A stretch of DNA of 64,000 nt from Enoplosus armatus (GCF_043641665.1 NC_092186.1:17131001-17195000), one strand, 5' to 3'; shown: positions 12,614 to 25,231, counted from the first letter of the stretch. Notes: generated by a model from the sequence alone, not told the origin. Numbers and translations are program-made.

Positions 12614-13504
12614 TGAAAATACAATGGATAATGAAAAACCAGAGGGAGATTGAGCCATATTTCAAGGTAAAATAACATATTTGATAACCCATTAGCTATC
12701 GTTAACAGCTAACCTCAGCATTCAACCTCGGGTGACCATATTTTCAAACCCCCAAACAGGGACCCTGAAGTGTACTGCACGTTCTTATGCATGCAGAGTA
12801 AAATGGCTGCTGTGTAAATATGATGAATTTTAATGCTGCATGATGTTTTGATAAACAACCCAAAGAAGTAAATGAACATATGCTGTATATGTATGTATGC
12901 CTTTCACGAAATTCCTATTCAATAAGAACATTAGGAAACCGTTTAGGAATCAGTGTGGATAGGAAATTGCTACTCATAGTGCCACTGCAAGTAAAAAGTC
13001 ATCATTGACTGAAAGGTCAAAATGTCTTTACTTAATGATTTCTCATGAAAAGGCTGATTTGATTTCTGGAAATGAGTCCAGTTGGGGAATATTTGACATG
13101 ACACATAATGCATCAGTCCAGATGGAGTTAATGAATAGGTACTAATTTGTTGATGCAGGAGAAAATAACTGGGAATGGGAAATCACATGACAAACAGTGG
13201 CACAGCAGGAAGAACGTGGGATAAGTTTGACAGGCATGATATGGGAAATTTGGTTGGCCGAAAAAGACTGATTGTTATGCACTGTTTATGGGTTTCTAAG
13301 GCACAACATGAGATGAACTCTCAAGTCCAAGCCACAGAGTTGATGGACAATTGTTTATTTTATTACAATTCTCAGAATAATGGAACAAAAAGATTTACAT
13401 CAATGTCAACTCAACAAATTAACAAAATTAGATACAAACTAGTGTTGTAACATAAATCACCTCACAAAACCACATAACTGAAACTTGCCTAACTAAAAAG
13501 ATGA

Positions 13505-14570
13505 AGCATCTACAGCCATGCTGGTGGCTCTGTGAGACTGTTTTATGCATAGCAGTGCTTTGAGCTAAATGCTCACATCAGCATGCTAACAATAGCAATG
13601 CTAATGTGGCACCTTGGACATTTTAGGCTAAGATTATGCCCAGAATTATTATTATCTTAGATTAGTCGTTACCTTGGTCCACCCCATAATTAATTTTTCT
13701 TGTTAGTAACATTTAAAATGTCTTGTGTCACTCCCAAACAGTGGAAAACTCACCTCCTTTACCTGAGGGCGATATTCACTTTTGCCAGTAGATGGCGGTA
13801 GCGGCTTTGGTACATGAGTGACTGGGCGTAAATCCTTGTTTAGAATAACGAAGTAAGCCCAGTCAGGATAACAGCAAAAGAAGCCGTAATTTATCCAAAT
13901 CTGTCTTTGTCTGATTGTATTTTCAGTACAACAAAGTACTCTGGCACCTGAATGGACGTTTTCATCATTCAATGTGTAACTCTAAAATGCTGATGTTTAG
14001 CAGGTACTGAATAAGGTTTACCATGTTCACCATCTCAGTTAAGCATGTTAGCTAATTAGCAATAAACATAAAGCACAGCTGAGGCTAAATGGGAATGTCA
14101 TTAAACCAAAGTATTGGACAAATTCATATTTTGACATGATGGTGGAGCTATATGAAAAGTCCAGACGATTACCAAAGTTATTACAGTTCATCCTGTGGGG
14201 TACGTGCATTTCTGTACCAAATGTCACAGCAATCCATTAAATAGTTGCTTAAACATTTCACTGAAAACCAACTCAACTTCATGGAGATGCTAGAGGAAAA
14301 GTCAGGGGACCAACAATGTCATTAGGGTTCATCCCTTGGGCACCATGGATATCTGTGCCAAATTCCACGGCACTCCATCAAGTAGTTGTTTAAAAACACA
14401 AATGTTAACCTATTGGATGCGGTAGAGGCTTCGTCTGGAGACCATGAATGTCTGTAGAAAATGTCAGGTTTATCGATCCAATAGTTGTGGAGATACGTCA
14501 GTGTGGACTGAGGTGGTGGCAGACCGACATTGCCATTTCTAGAGCCTCACCGCTAGCATAGCTAAAAATA
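13505..14570 (+). repeat. Long teleost interspersed repeat, interrupted by an insertion
   Basis: Starts with acagccatgctggtggctctg, then agcatgctaacaatagcaat. It resumes at about 13985 with atgctgatgtttagcaggta, then aaccaaagtattggacaaat, and repeated units of caatccattaaatagttg and gaggaaaagtcaggg. It ends with cgacattgccatttctagag. I know this order from an abundant fish repeat. Between about 13607 and 13985 the order is broken by about 380 bp of unrelated sequence. Confidence 0.6.
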
Positions 14571-14962
14571 AACAGGCAAAACCAGTAACCTGCAGCCCAC
14601 CCCTACACCTCCAACAAGGAATGCCATCAGCATGGCCCATTCAGCTTACAAATCACAAAGTAGACAATGTCTAAAAAAAGCTGGCTGAGTTGAGGAAGGC
14701 AAGGTTTGCCCTGCAGGATCACTGCGTCAGCTTGGCTTATAGGCTGATGTCACTCAGGATGAGCCAATTGCCTGCAAATGCCTTCGGCCACAGGATCAAT
14801 TGCCACCTCGGTCGACAGGCCCCATTTCACATGTAGCCACCTTCCACACCTCAGGCCATTTACGTTCAGATCTAGATGATCCAAGACTCAACACACAGCA
14901 AAATACAATCACACACACTTCCACACAATTGATTATGACTGTGGGTGGATGTTATGGCTCTA

Positions 14963-15363
14963 TTAAAGGGGCCCTGTGGAGTTTTCTTGTAAACAAACAA
15001 AAGTTATGTGTACACTCAGTGTTACTCAGCAAAACACATTGTGTTTATCCTTGAGGTCTAACGAATATGTTGAGTACATTCCCTTCCTCATAAAACATTT
15101 GGAAAGTCAGCATTGTTTACATCCACGTTTGCTTGCTTGCAGTCTTCTTCTTCCCTTCCTTTGCTGGCACATTGCATCATATCTTTGTGTGTTACCGCCA
15201 CCTGTTGATCAGTGGAATAGTGTGAAACCATTGATAGGACTGTATCGTGTCACCCACGTACGCATGCATGTGCGTCCTCATGCAAGAGATAAACAAAACA
15301 GGGACCCACTCATAGAAAAACACTTTCATACCAGAGGTCTAAAACTCCCCAGAGAAACTTTAA
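14963..15363. mobile_element. Non-autonomous TIR element (MITE)
   Basis: Ends are inverted: ttaaaggggccctgtggagt at the left and the reverse complement of ttaaagtttctctggggagt at the right. The element is about 400 bp. TTAA is present at both ends and could be either the outermost TIR bases or a 4-bp target duplication. No transposase is encoded; the apparent 150-codon frame inside has no domain. Confidence 0.55.
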
Positions 15364-15364
15364 T

Positions 15365-18300
15365 ATCAAAACTGGTCAAGAATGAACACAGATGGACAAC
15401 ACTTTTCCTGTTCTCAACTGTTATGTGACCTCACTGTTTCTCCAATTTATGTATGTGTCATTTACTTACTCCTGAGGCAGGAAACCAACTCTCAGAAGAA
15501 ATGCAGAGGGACAATTTTACCAAACTTTTTACTAATATCTGATAGAAAGGAGAAATAAACTCTTTTCAAGTAAAAGGTTGTGTTTAAGAACTAGGCATGG
15601 TAAGTTTTAACCCTTATTTTGGCAGTCATGGAACATTATCCATGGTGGTCTTTATCCTTGTTTACTGGAGCAATTCATATGCAGTAGTAATGCTGGCTGT
15701 CAACAGTGTCTGTTTCACAGCTGCCATGCCAGACACATGTTGCTAATTTTCTTAAGTCATAAGGGTGGGCAGATAGCGGTATTGACTGGACAAGCTAAAG
15801 GCCACATCATACATATGAGCAGGATGGCAGATGGATGCTACAAACACAATGCATTTTAATTTTTACCTTTTTTCTCTTTTCCCCTCAGAGGCTATGTTTT
15901 TGCCACTTGAGGGCAGTATTACATGCTGTATACATAACTTTACATATTATAGGTAACTTCGTGCTGGGGTTGCAGCAGCAGTAGTTCATGGCACTGTTGT
16001 AAATGGTGGAAGAGATTTGAAGTCCAATTTTGGATGCAATGTGTTTATGGCATATGGCGAGTTGTTCGAAAAACATAATCTGGATCAGAATTATCCGGAT
16101 TTGGGAATCCCTTTTTTCTAACCCGGATCAGGTAAACCGTCTTACTTTTGTACCAGTTTTTCAAAGAAAATTGGATTGATCCAAAATCCAACTTTTTAGG
16201 ATCACCAAATCCGCATTACCAGTGCTCTGAATGGTAACAACAGGTAACAGCCAGCAGGGGCCACTTTTAAGTGTTTTTAATTGAAGAGACAGACTACAAT
16301 ACCAACATGCCTAAAAAGTCAGGGTTGATGCTGAAGATATTGAAGTTGGTCAATCTTGACTGAGTCTTTTTCCTTGTTTACATAAATATAGATGAAGTAA
16401 ATGAAGTTCATCATGTGGATACTGTACACTACAGACTAGGTTCTTTAAAATGATTTTGATGATTTTCTTTTCTTTGAAACTTGAAGATCTTGACTTTAAG
16501 ACTTTAAAGTAATTTGTAAGTGAACCTCACAATTTACGTTTTGATGGATTTGGTACCCTGAAGTCCACTGGGCTTCTGCCGAGATCTGCGTTCAGGTTTT
16601 GATGGTTGAAAAGGAAAAAAACTGAAACAATTTTGAATGGTAAGTAATTATATTAATATTTTCAGCCTGCAGCTACAAGACCTCAGCAGCGCTTAAAATG
16701 ATGACATTTTGAAATGTTTCCTACTAACACATTTAAGCCATTTAAGCCGCATTTAAGGTCCTAAGCTGGCCTTACATGCAGGTGCATTGCTTTCTATATT
16801 GTCATCACAAAAAACACAAGTCAGTAACACTAAACCATTGAAAAGAAGGATGCTCCCCTGCTCTCATAGTTATAAAACACTTAAATACTTCAAATTACTG
16901 TCATGAATAAATTAGTGTGTGTCCAGAAAGCTGTGCTCATGCAGCCAGAAGCCAAAGCATTGCCATCAACAATAACTATATGAAGAGTTTTGCTTATACC
17001 CTGGTTCAGATGCTTGATAAGTAAGCTACCTTTAAGACTGATAGTGACAGTATATTGATTTCCGAGGTGTCACTGCTACTCTGCAGAAATTCTTAGTCCC
17101 TTGCTTAAGGTTGACCTTTGTTAAGATACGTAGCCTTTAAACCGAAAAGCTCTGTAGCTCCGTTTGGTGTCTTCAAAGAACATACTGCAGTTTCATTTAA
17201 ATGTGGTGTCATAGCTTCGAAAGTAAAGTAAGGGCAGAAGATGACACTGCAAAACCATCATAAAAATGTGATAAAATAGATGCTGTACATTATATAATGA
17301 ACATAACCTTTTGAAAAACACATCAAGACTTTTATTAAGAAAAAAACGAATTATTCATAATGCCTCATAAATCATGTTAGGGATCTCAGAAAGGATGACT
17401 GAGCACTCCAACATCCCAACCTTGACTTTTTAGAAGACGGTACATTTATTATTTAACATGATATACAGTATAACACACACACACACACACACACATATAT
17501 ATTATATTACTTTATAGTAATTATTCATGTCATTACATGCTTGTATGCTGTATGAAAACTGGGTTTTAAGGGGATGTTTCGCCTGTGGAAATACACTATT
17601 ATGGCATTGAAAATGCGGCATGATAAATAACATACTGGAAGCATCGTAATTAATCCCCCAAACCCCAACATCCAGCCAATCATAAAGTCACTGAGTGCAT
17701 GTTCAGCCTTCCTGATTCCCACAGAATGTATTACCATCTCACAAGTGACACATCCGTTTGTGCTCTTCTTGTTTTTATTGCTACAGGGCAGTAAATAAGT
17801 TCCTTTAGAGAATAAACATGTGGTTTCTTCTGGTGTGCATCAACAGCTACAGATCCATTCAAAGGCAAGATACTAGTTCTGCATCATAGTGCAAGCAAAA
17901 TATTCAACCTGTACAAAACAAACTTTTCGCTGTCTGGAAAACAAGTTATGTTGTTCCACCGGTTGCCTCTTAGACTTCTGCACATCCCCACAGACGAACA
18001 CCATGATCTAAACTGATTTTCTACCTTCATGGAAGAAGGAGCCACCTGCCATGCAGCTACTTTATCCTAACGTATAACAATTACAGTGCCATCTCAGAAC
18101 TCAAGCTTTGTGCCACAGTAATATTGCAAATGTTATGCCGACAGGTACTAAAGTAAAATGTCTGTGGGGAGTGAAAGACACCCTTTACGACATTTCTTTC
18201 TCCTTATTATTTTTGTCAAACATATGTAGGGCTGTTGTAGCAAATTGTCTATTGCAAGCTTGTAACTCGAAGAGAGAACTTGCAGAGATGGCAGGGAGTC

Positions 18301-19480
18301 ATTTTTATAATCCATCTGACAATGTTTGTGTTATTTTGCCACGCACAGATTGCATGCTTTGAGCCAAATGTGGATTTTGCCTAAATCCAGCCAGCTCAAT
18401 AAGCTAAGTCGCTTCCTTGTGGTGAGTTGCATGTATAGAGGATATGGAATATAATTCTGTTGGTTATTATCTGCACTGCATGGTTTCTGTCTGTTTGTAC
18501 CGTCCTCTCAGCCTGGTCTCACTTTCGTGGTCTCAGTTAACCTTGACCAGGTTAAATAAAGGTGAAATAAAATAGGAATGTGCCAATACTGTGCTAACTC
18601 TATCTTCAAAAATGTTGAGTTTTAGTTTTTTACTCACTTCAACAAAATCTCACTAAAACATTTTCAACCACAATTTCATTGAAAAACATGTGAAGCTTTT
18701 AAAAACATAAAAATGTGTTTGGAACAATAAGCATCCAACTTCTTGGACGTAAAAAAGTAGAATAAAGGTATATTAGCAGGATAATTGCTTACCACAATAA
18801 AAGTGCATTTACGGGTGTAACGCTGTGTCTAATCCACAGGTGTGTGGCAGGTCTGCACGCTCATTGGTGGTTATTGCCATAACAATGACATTAAGTTATA
18901 TTTTATAAATGTTAGACCAAGATCAATACTTGTTAATTGTTGTTGTATTTGTTTGACAGTTTTAACAACTTCATGGTTCTGTCCTTGTTACTGCACAGTA
19001 AATTAACCGTAAATGCTTTCCAGGAATCTTTGCAGGAGCCCATCCTGATGTTTCCATCATGTCCAAAGTCACAACTTTTCAGATTTAGGATACGATGTGA
19101 AATCAAAACCCTTAAATGCATTAAATTCATGTCCTGCCATATGCATTTTAACAGATACAATATCTTACTCTGTTTTTGATACCTCCAGCAAGTGACTGTG
19201 CATCTCACCCACATGTCTGACCACATCATTGGTCACAGACTACAGCTTCTTCTGTCTGCCCCAACCTACACTCAGCAAACTCTCAGACCCACTGGCTCCC
19301 CTGTGTGGACCAGCTCTATCATACATTAGGCACTCCCCTCATGGGACTCCCACTGTGACCAGATGAAAGCGCTAGCAAAGAAAGATAAGTATACCAAATT
19401 AAACCCACCTAGGACTGATCCATTAGGATCCCTTAATATTACACTTGGTCTTAAATGATTTTATTATTTGTTTTAATTTG
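15365..19480. other. Intergenic or intronic DNA, no gene seen
   Basis: Holds a (CA)n tract at 17473-17496. At 16080-16210 a repeat with atccggatttgggaatccc and acccggatcaggtaa resembles a fish MITE. At 18517-18580 a segment with cttgaccaggttaaataaag resembles a LINE 3' tail. No exon could be supported on either strand. Confidence 0.5.
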
Positions 19481-19489
19481 GATTTTCTG

Positions 19490-19965
19490 TTTTTGACAGA
19501 AACTTGGTTGAAGGTTGGTGACTATAGTCAGAGCGAACAGTGAGTGTTTCAGCTTTCTCTAGGTTACTGGTCATGGTGGAGGCCTTGCTGCTGTTTTTAA
19601 AAATCTGCACAAATGCAGCTCCATTACTGTCAACAAGTGTTGATTCTGAAAATTACACTCTTCTCACATCATCACACAGTTTTAGCCTCCTTGCACTGGT
19701 AACCAATTTCTTTTAGAATCCACTTTACTGACTTACAAGGCTTTATATGGCCAGGTGCCAGAGTACATCAGTGAACTCTTAACTCCTTTCTGTCCAAAAA
19801 GGCCTCTTGGATCTGCTGGGTTTGGCCTGCAAGCGGTTCCAGAGTCCAGGTAAGGTCAAAGGGTGATTGAGCATTTGCTGTGCTGGCACCTCAGTCTTCC
19901 AGTTAGTATTCGATCTGCTGACACTGTTTCTGCTTTTAAAGAGAATGAACTGTTTCTCTGGGTGC
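19490..19965 (+). pseudogene. Degraded LINE: endonuclease piece fused to RT 3' end
   Basis: The + strand at about 19497 reads LTETWLKVGDYSQ, matching the TETWL motif of LINE apurinic endonuclease domains. From about 19688 it reads LHWLPISFRI..., then a frame with GLAP-like and YISELL-like remnants, then SRVQVR-type sequence, matching the well-known LHWLP-x-x-RI...YISELL tail of fish Rex/L2-type reverse transcriptases. Intervening RT core is missing and stops and frameshifts occur. A dead, internally deleted LINE; family not resolved. Confidence 0.55.
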
Positions 19966-20382
19966 ATATTATGAACTAACCTTTGTCTTGTGTACCACGC
20001 ATTAAAAAATTCCTCTTTTGTCAGAGTGGACTTGCAAAATTGCCACGACAGCTGGCTCCATCTGTGGCTGCCAGACAGGCAGTAACAAAAGCAGCTCCAG
20101 AATTGGTTGACCAGCTGACATTTTTCCTTCCTCTCTCCCGTCGACGTTGGGGAAATGCGTTCTCTTCAAATGACAGGTGGTCTAAGACGCACGACGACGC
20201 CTTCGTGGCCACTAAACCTCGGGCTCCAGCTGTACAGGCAGTCAGCGCCATGTGAGAGCTGTGATAAGAAAATGAAGATCACTGAGATGCGCCTGACATT
20301 AATGCATACACACACTCCTCGAGAGATGCACGCATCTGCCCAAGTTGAAAAACATCCCTTTTGAGCTCACAAGATGCACACG

Positions 20383-20388
<6 letters not shown>

Positions 20389-20414
<26 letters not shown>
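20389..20414. repeat. (CA)n microsatellite
   Basis: About 13 CA units, preceded by imperfect cacacgcacacata sequence. Confidence 0.9.
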
Positions 20415-20416
<2 letters not shown>

Positions 20417-21177
20417 GTCACAATATATTTATTCACTGTTCCAAAGGATCACAAATAAATGGATAATCCATCTTGCAATATGCTGTTGACCGTAAGCAAA
20501 CAATCTCACACCAGTGTACTAAGTCTCCTTCCGTCTGTTGTATGTTCAAACTAACCATAAAATGGCCAATGTTTATGTTTAGTGCCAGCTAACAATCACT
20601 GTTTGATCTTGAAGAAGGCCTGAGGGCTGAAAAGTCATGTGAATAAAAGAGAAATGCACATGGAGTGCAACACTTTTTTCCTACTCTCAAGTCTCACTTC
20701 CAGTGATCAGTGCCTCACTACAACCCTTGGTGTGTGTTACTTTTCTATTATATATTGGTCAAAAACCAGCCATTGTGCCTGGCATGGCAAATTCAATTTT
20801 ATTTGGAAAACACTGCCAGCAGTCATTGTAATCAGGATCAAATGCACAAAAAATATCATATCATGCTGTTTTATATAACAACATCTCTCTATTGTTGAAG
20901 ATAAGAAGTCCAGGTCTGGGCCAGAGTTTGAGTCTGGATCTCTCCTCCAGTCTTCTGTAGGATTGAGTAGCTCTTGGAGTCACAAACAGGTTCAAAAAAT
21001 TCACTGGAGACGATCAGAGTTCGATGCAATAGAGTTTTATTCTTTGACAGAGATAAAACCCGAGCCAGTCCCAGAATCTGACTGACTAAACATGTTATGC
21101 ACAACTTCTTATATATTCCAACATGCCCTGCCTTCAGGTGTTTTTTTCTCCAGCTTGTGGGCATCAGCAGCCTTCAC

Positions 21178-21368
21178 CTGCTAACGTCAGCATCGGCGGT
21201 CCAATTATTATGAATTTACGACCTGTTGCTGATGCTCGCATCAAAGGCCTTCAGTTGATGTTGGCATTGGTGGCCTATCGCTAGCGCTAGCATCCGTGGC
21301 CAACGGCTGACACTGTCATCAGTGATCCAATTATTTTGGATTTACCACCTACTGCTAATGCCTGTATC
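21178..21368. repeat. Imperfect tandem duplication rich in gctgatgc-like units
   Basis: A unit around 21180-21241 (tccaattattatgaatttac, cacctgctaacgtcagcatc) is repeated with divergence around 21302-21366 (tccaattattttggatttac, ctactgctaatgcctg). Shorter gcatc-ggtggcc-like units lie between. Non-coding. Confidence 0.5.
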
Positions 21369-21831
21369 TCTTCTCTCTACTTCTCTATTTGCAGCCTCGT
21401 GTTTTCTGTCTTTCCAGGCCATGCTTCTTAAAAGTTAATAACTGTCAGGTTACATGTTTCAACAAACACAGTTTTCCTCACTCATGCAAACCTTAATATC
21501 AGATATGGATATAGTTGATATGCTGAGTGCATTTTATTATTTTTTAATACAGAGCACCTTTTTAACTTCAACACTATCCTATATAATACTATATATTACA
21601 CTATTCTTAGTGTTATATATGTATATATATCTAACAAACTGTAAACTATAAAAGTTACTACAGTACGGGCATTTTCAGGTGGCAGACCAGCCTCCTGCAT
21701 GTTCAAACTACAGAAAAAACAGAAGAGCATATAGTGTCATGTCTGTGAATCTGTTTTCACCTTGTGTTTTTTATCAATGTGCTGTGAAAATGTCAGTTGT
21801 GTCAATCCCAGCCAGTAACTTGACACAGATA

Positions 21832-23466
21832 CAGTGCATCCAGAAAGTATTCACAGCGCTTCACTTTTTCCACATTTTGTTATGTTGCAGCCTTATACCA
21901 AAATGGATTAAATTCATTTTTTTCCTCAAAATTCTACACACAACACCCCATAATGACAACGTGAAAAAAGTTTTTTTGAGATTTTTGCAAATTTATTAAA
22001 AATAAAAAACCTGAGAAATCACATGTACATAAGTATTCACAGCCTTTGCTCAATACTTTGTTGATGCACCTTTGGCAGCAATTACAGCCTCACGTCTTTT
22101 TGAATATGATGCCACAAGCTTGGCACACCTATCTTTGGGCAGTTTCACCCATTCCTCTTTGCAGCACCTCTCAAGCTCCATCAGGTTGGATGGGAAGCGT
22201 CGGTGCACAGCCATTTTCAGATCTCTCCAGAGATGTTCAATCGGATTCAAGTCTGGGCTCTGGCTGGGCCACTCAAGGACATTCACAGAGTTGTCCTGAA
22301 GCCACTCCTTTGATATCTTGGCTGTGTGCTTAGGGTCGTTGTCCTGCTGAAAGATAAACCGTCGCCCCAGTCTGAGGTCAAGAGCGCTCTGGAGCAGGTT
22401 TTCATCCAGGATGTCTCTGTACTTTGCTGCATTCATCTTTCCCTCTATCCTGACTAGTCTCCCAGTTCCTGCCGCTGAAAAACATCCCCACAGCATGATG
22501 CTGCCACCACCATGCTTCACTGTAGGGATGGTATTGGCCTGGTGATGAGCGGTGCCTGGTTTCCTCCAAACGTGACGCCTGGCATTCACACCAAAGAGTT
22601 CAATCTTTGTCTCATCAGACCAGAGAATTTTGTTTCTCATGGTCTGAGAGTCCTTCAGGTGCCTTTTGGCAAACTCCAGGCGGGCTGCTATGTGCCTTTC
22701 ACTAAGGAGTGGCTTCCGTCTGGCCACTCTACCATACAGGCCTGATTGGTGGATTGCTGCAGAGATGGTTGTCCTTCTGGAAGGTTCTCCTCTCTCCACA
22801 GAGGAACTCTGGAGCTCTGACAGAGTGACCATCGGGTTCTTGGTCACCTCCCTGACTAAGGCTTCTCCCCCGATTACTCAGTTTAGATGGCCGGCCAGCT
22901 CTAGGAAGAGTCCTGGTGGTTCCGAACTTCTTCCACTTACGGATGATGGAGGCCACTGTGCTCATTGGGACCTTCAAAGCAGCAGAAATTTTTCTGTAAC
23001 CTTCCCCAGATTTGTGCCTCGAGACAATCCTGTCTCGGAGGTCTACAGACAATTCCTTTGACTTCATGCTTGGTTTGTGCTCTGACATGCACTGTCAACT
23101 GTGGGACCTTATATAGACAGGTGTGTGCCTTTCCAAATCATGTCCAATCAACTGAATTTACCACAGGTGGACTCCAATTAAGCTGCAGAAACATCTCAAG
23201 GATGATCAGTGGAAACAGGATGCACCTGAGCTCAATTTTGAGCTTCATGGCAAAGGCTGTGAATACTTATGTACATGTGATTTCTTAGTTTTTTATTTTT
23301 AATAAATTTGCAAAAATTTCAAAAAAACTTTTTTCACATTGTCATTATGGGGTGTTGTGTGTAGAATTTTGAGGAAAAAAAATAATTTAATCCATTTTGG
23401 AATAAGGGTGTAACATAACAAAATGTGGAAAAAGTGAAGCGCCGTGAATACTTTCCGGATGCACTG
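21832..23466 (-). mobile_element. Tc1/mariner transposon, near full length
   Basis: Bounded by TA dinucleotides (21830-21831 and 23467-23468), the standard Tc1 target duplication. Inverted repeats of about 217 bp run 21832-22049 and 23250-23466, starting cagtgcatcc; by eye they differ at roughly ten positions. They enclose a minus-strand Tc1 transposase with one frameshift. Size (1635 bp) and layout are typical of autonomous fish Tc1 elements. Low divergence between the TIRs suggests a fairly recent insertion; the frameshift suggests the copy cannot make its own enzyme. Confidence 0.95.
22050..23088 (-). pseudogene. Tc1 transposase, DD34E, single frameshift
   Basis: Cut-and-paste transposase. 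The N-terminal part (start 23088, MSEHKPSMKSKELSVDLRDR) holds the paired-type helix-turn-helix and the GRPSKLS hook. The catalytic part carries all three acidic residues: [18 protein letters not shown], and [10 protein letters not shown], with 34 residues between the second Asp and the Glu. It ends with the family's normal AAKGASTKY and a stop at 22050-22052, at the TIR border. Near 22861 the frame shifts (apparent 2-nt loss), so DNA-binding and catalytic halves are in different frames. All else looks intact. Confidence 0.93.
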
Positions 23467-23468
23467 TA

Positions 23469-24400
23469 TGTCATTTGCTGTGTTTTGGGTGAATGGATGA
23501 ATAAAGTTAACCAGACGGGTGAGACCCAACAAACATGATCAACATGTCTGTTCTCCAACCTTTATGTCACATCAAATAATTGAGATGAAACAAAGTGGGG
23601 CTAAATGAAGAATGATATCCAAGACATAAGATAACATTACAACTTAATGGTCAGGCAGGCAAAAATGGCAATCAGGCTACATTACTGTATGGGAGTAAGG
23701 AGTCTAAAACTTGCACCGGGGGCCCATCATTGTCAGTGGTTGCCACTGAAACAAGTAATTTGGATAATCATATAAGGTCTAGATCCTCAAGAAGGCACAA
23801 GAGGATAGTGAGGTTTTGATAATATGAAGCATAAAAAGCACTAATAATTAAAAAATATATATATATATTATAAATAAATTAACTACAGGAATGAGATCTA
23901 AAATGCAATTTGTATGTTTTGAGAGGCGCATTTAATAAAACAAACGTTGAAATGAGACTCAAAGCTGTGAAATGGGAAAGGCATTTTCTGTTTTATGTCC
24001 AAACATGGTTAAACGACTTATTTTCTCTGCAACTTAGGGTAAGTCAGACATAGACACCTTTAATTAAAAATTGGGATTGTGTGAAGGACAACATGGATCG
24101 ACAGGCTCAGGGGAATTTAAGAGAAGTTTGGATTGGAATTAATAAATTTGTGTTCAGATAGAAAATGTTGGCTGCTATACTATATGTTAGAATTCAAACA
24201 TAGCTTACTGCCAAAGTAACATATTTTCCAGTAAGACTTTTATGTTGAAATTTATAAAAGGAAGTTACTTTTTATTTTGATTCTTCCTCAACAAAAATTG
24301 TACCATAAACGACTTTAATAAAGAAATTTGTGAGGAAAAAACACATTTATATTAGTTTTGTTCTTACCAAGAGCCTTTAATTCGCTTCTTTTTCTGCATC
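23469..24400. other. Intergenic DNA, no gene seen
   Basis: AT-rich sequence with a short (AT)n tract near 23853-23870. No domain, exon or element end recognised. Confidence 0.5.
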
Positions 24401-24404
24401 CAGG

Positions 24405-24501
24405 TGTTTTACCCACAGACATATATATACGTAGACGCCTCATTGGCCTTTGGATCGTACGTCAACGTCGCCGCCATATTGGACAGGGCAAGACTGGTCT
24501 G
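24405..24501 (+). promoter_or_regulatory. Putative hykk.1 promoter segment
   Basis: GC-richer than its surroundings, with a CRE-like tacgtcaac and a YY1-like gccgccatattgg element. About 1.8 kb upstream of the hykk.1 start codon. The hAT insertion follows immediately (TSD copy 24494-24501). The original sequence continues at 25232. Promoter role is inferred from motifs and position only. Confidence 0.35.
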
Positions 24502-25231
24502 TAGTGACGGGAAGTTCGGCTCTTTTCCGAGAGCCGGCTCTTTTGACTCGGCTCCCATAGAACAGCCGGCTCTTTCAACTCCCGAACGGCTCTTTATTTA
24601 GGATCTTTTGTAACCTATATTTTACCTTAACTTTGCAAAAAAATCATGGTTTATGTGTTGAAAACCCTTTTGCTTTCAGTGTTTTTATGAGAGACCTTAT
24701 AATTGCCTAATTCTGTGTCAATTCTGTGACAAAACCACTCTTACATTTGTTTATTTCAATTAAACTTTTTTATTGCACAAATTAACAATAAACTTCAAAC
24801 AAATCCACAGAACAGAACCAAAACCAGAACCAAACTCCAGCAAACAGCATTAGTCCTCAGGGCAGGTTGGCATTCAGGAAGATCAGATGCCTCAGCTTGG
24901 ATGGGCTGATACGATTTCGCCTCTCCGTGAGTATCTGCCCTGTTGTTCCCAATATCTTTAAACTGCAGCCAGATGCTGCTTCGCTTTCTAGTGTCACTCA
25001 TAGTTAAACTACACGACAATGCAAGACGCACACACGCTCCTCACGTGAATGCCGCATGCTGGTCGCCATGCTGGCCAATCATAACAAAGCTCTGTCGTAA
25101 CCAGAGCTGGGACTGAGCACTGAAAGTGAAACCTAAGCAGCGAATGGAAAAAAACTGTGAGTTTCTGATTTCTGATTCACTACAAAGAGCCGGCTCTCAG
25201 AGCCGATGCTTGTGCGCATGACACATCACTA
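24502..25231 (-). mobile_element. hAT transposon, internal-deletion derivative
   Basis: Perfect 8-bp target duplication ctggtctg at 24494-24501 and 25232-25239. Short inverted ends: tagtgacg at the left, tagtgatg (complement) at the right. Subterminal clusters of ggctctttt / gagccggctc units occur at both ends, as usual for hAT. Only 730 bp long: the minus strand keeps the first and last parts of a transposase gene joined together. It cannot make transposase but may have been mobilised in trans. Confidence 0.9.
24857..25001 (-). pseudogene. hAT transposase remnant: BED start joined to C-terminus
   Basis: Reading the minus strand from 25001 gives MSDTRKRSSIWLQFKDIGNN, the beginning of a BED zinc finger (S-x-W-x-x-F). 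A different frame from 24940 to a stop at 24857-24859 gives GQILTERRNRISPSKLRHLI and then FLNANLP, which is the C-terminal end of hAT transposases (dimerisation region). The BED cysteines, RNase-H core and DDE residues are absent. The two ends meet around acaacagggca, consistent with a deletion at microhomology. Confidence 0.8.

Noticed and set aside
14976..15428. 150-codon + strand frame as a gene
   Set aside because: It runs through the non-coding TIR element at 14963-15363 and out into flanking DNA.
20021..20255. Overlapping open frames on both strands
   Set aside because: Local GC-richness keeps both strands open; no domain or exon border supports either.
22666..23061. 131-codon + strand frame within the Tc1 element
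   Set aside because: Antisense shadow of the transposase.
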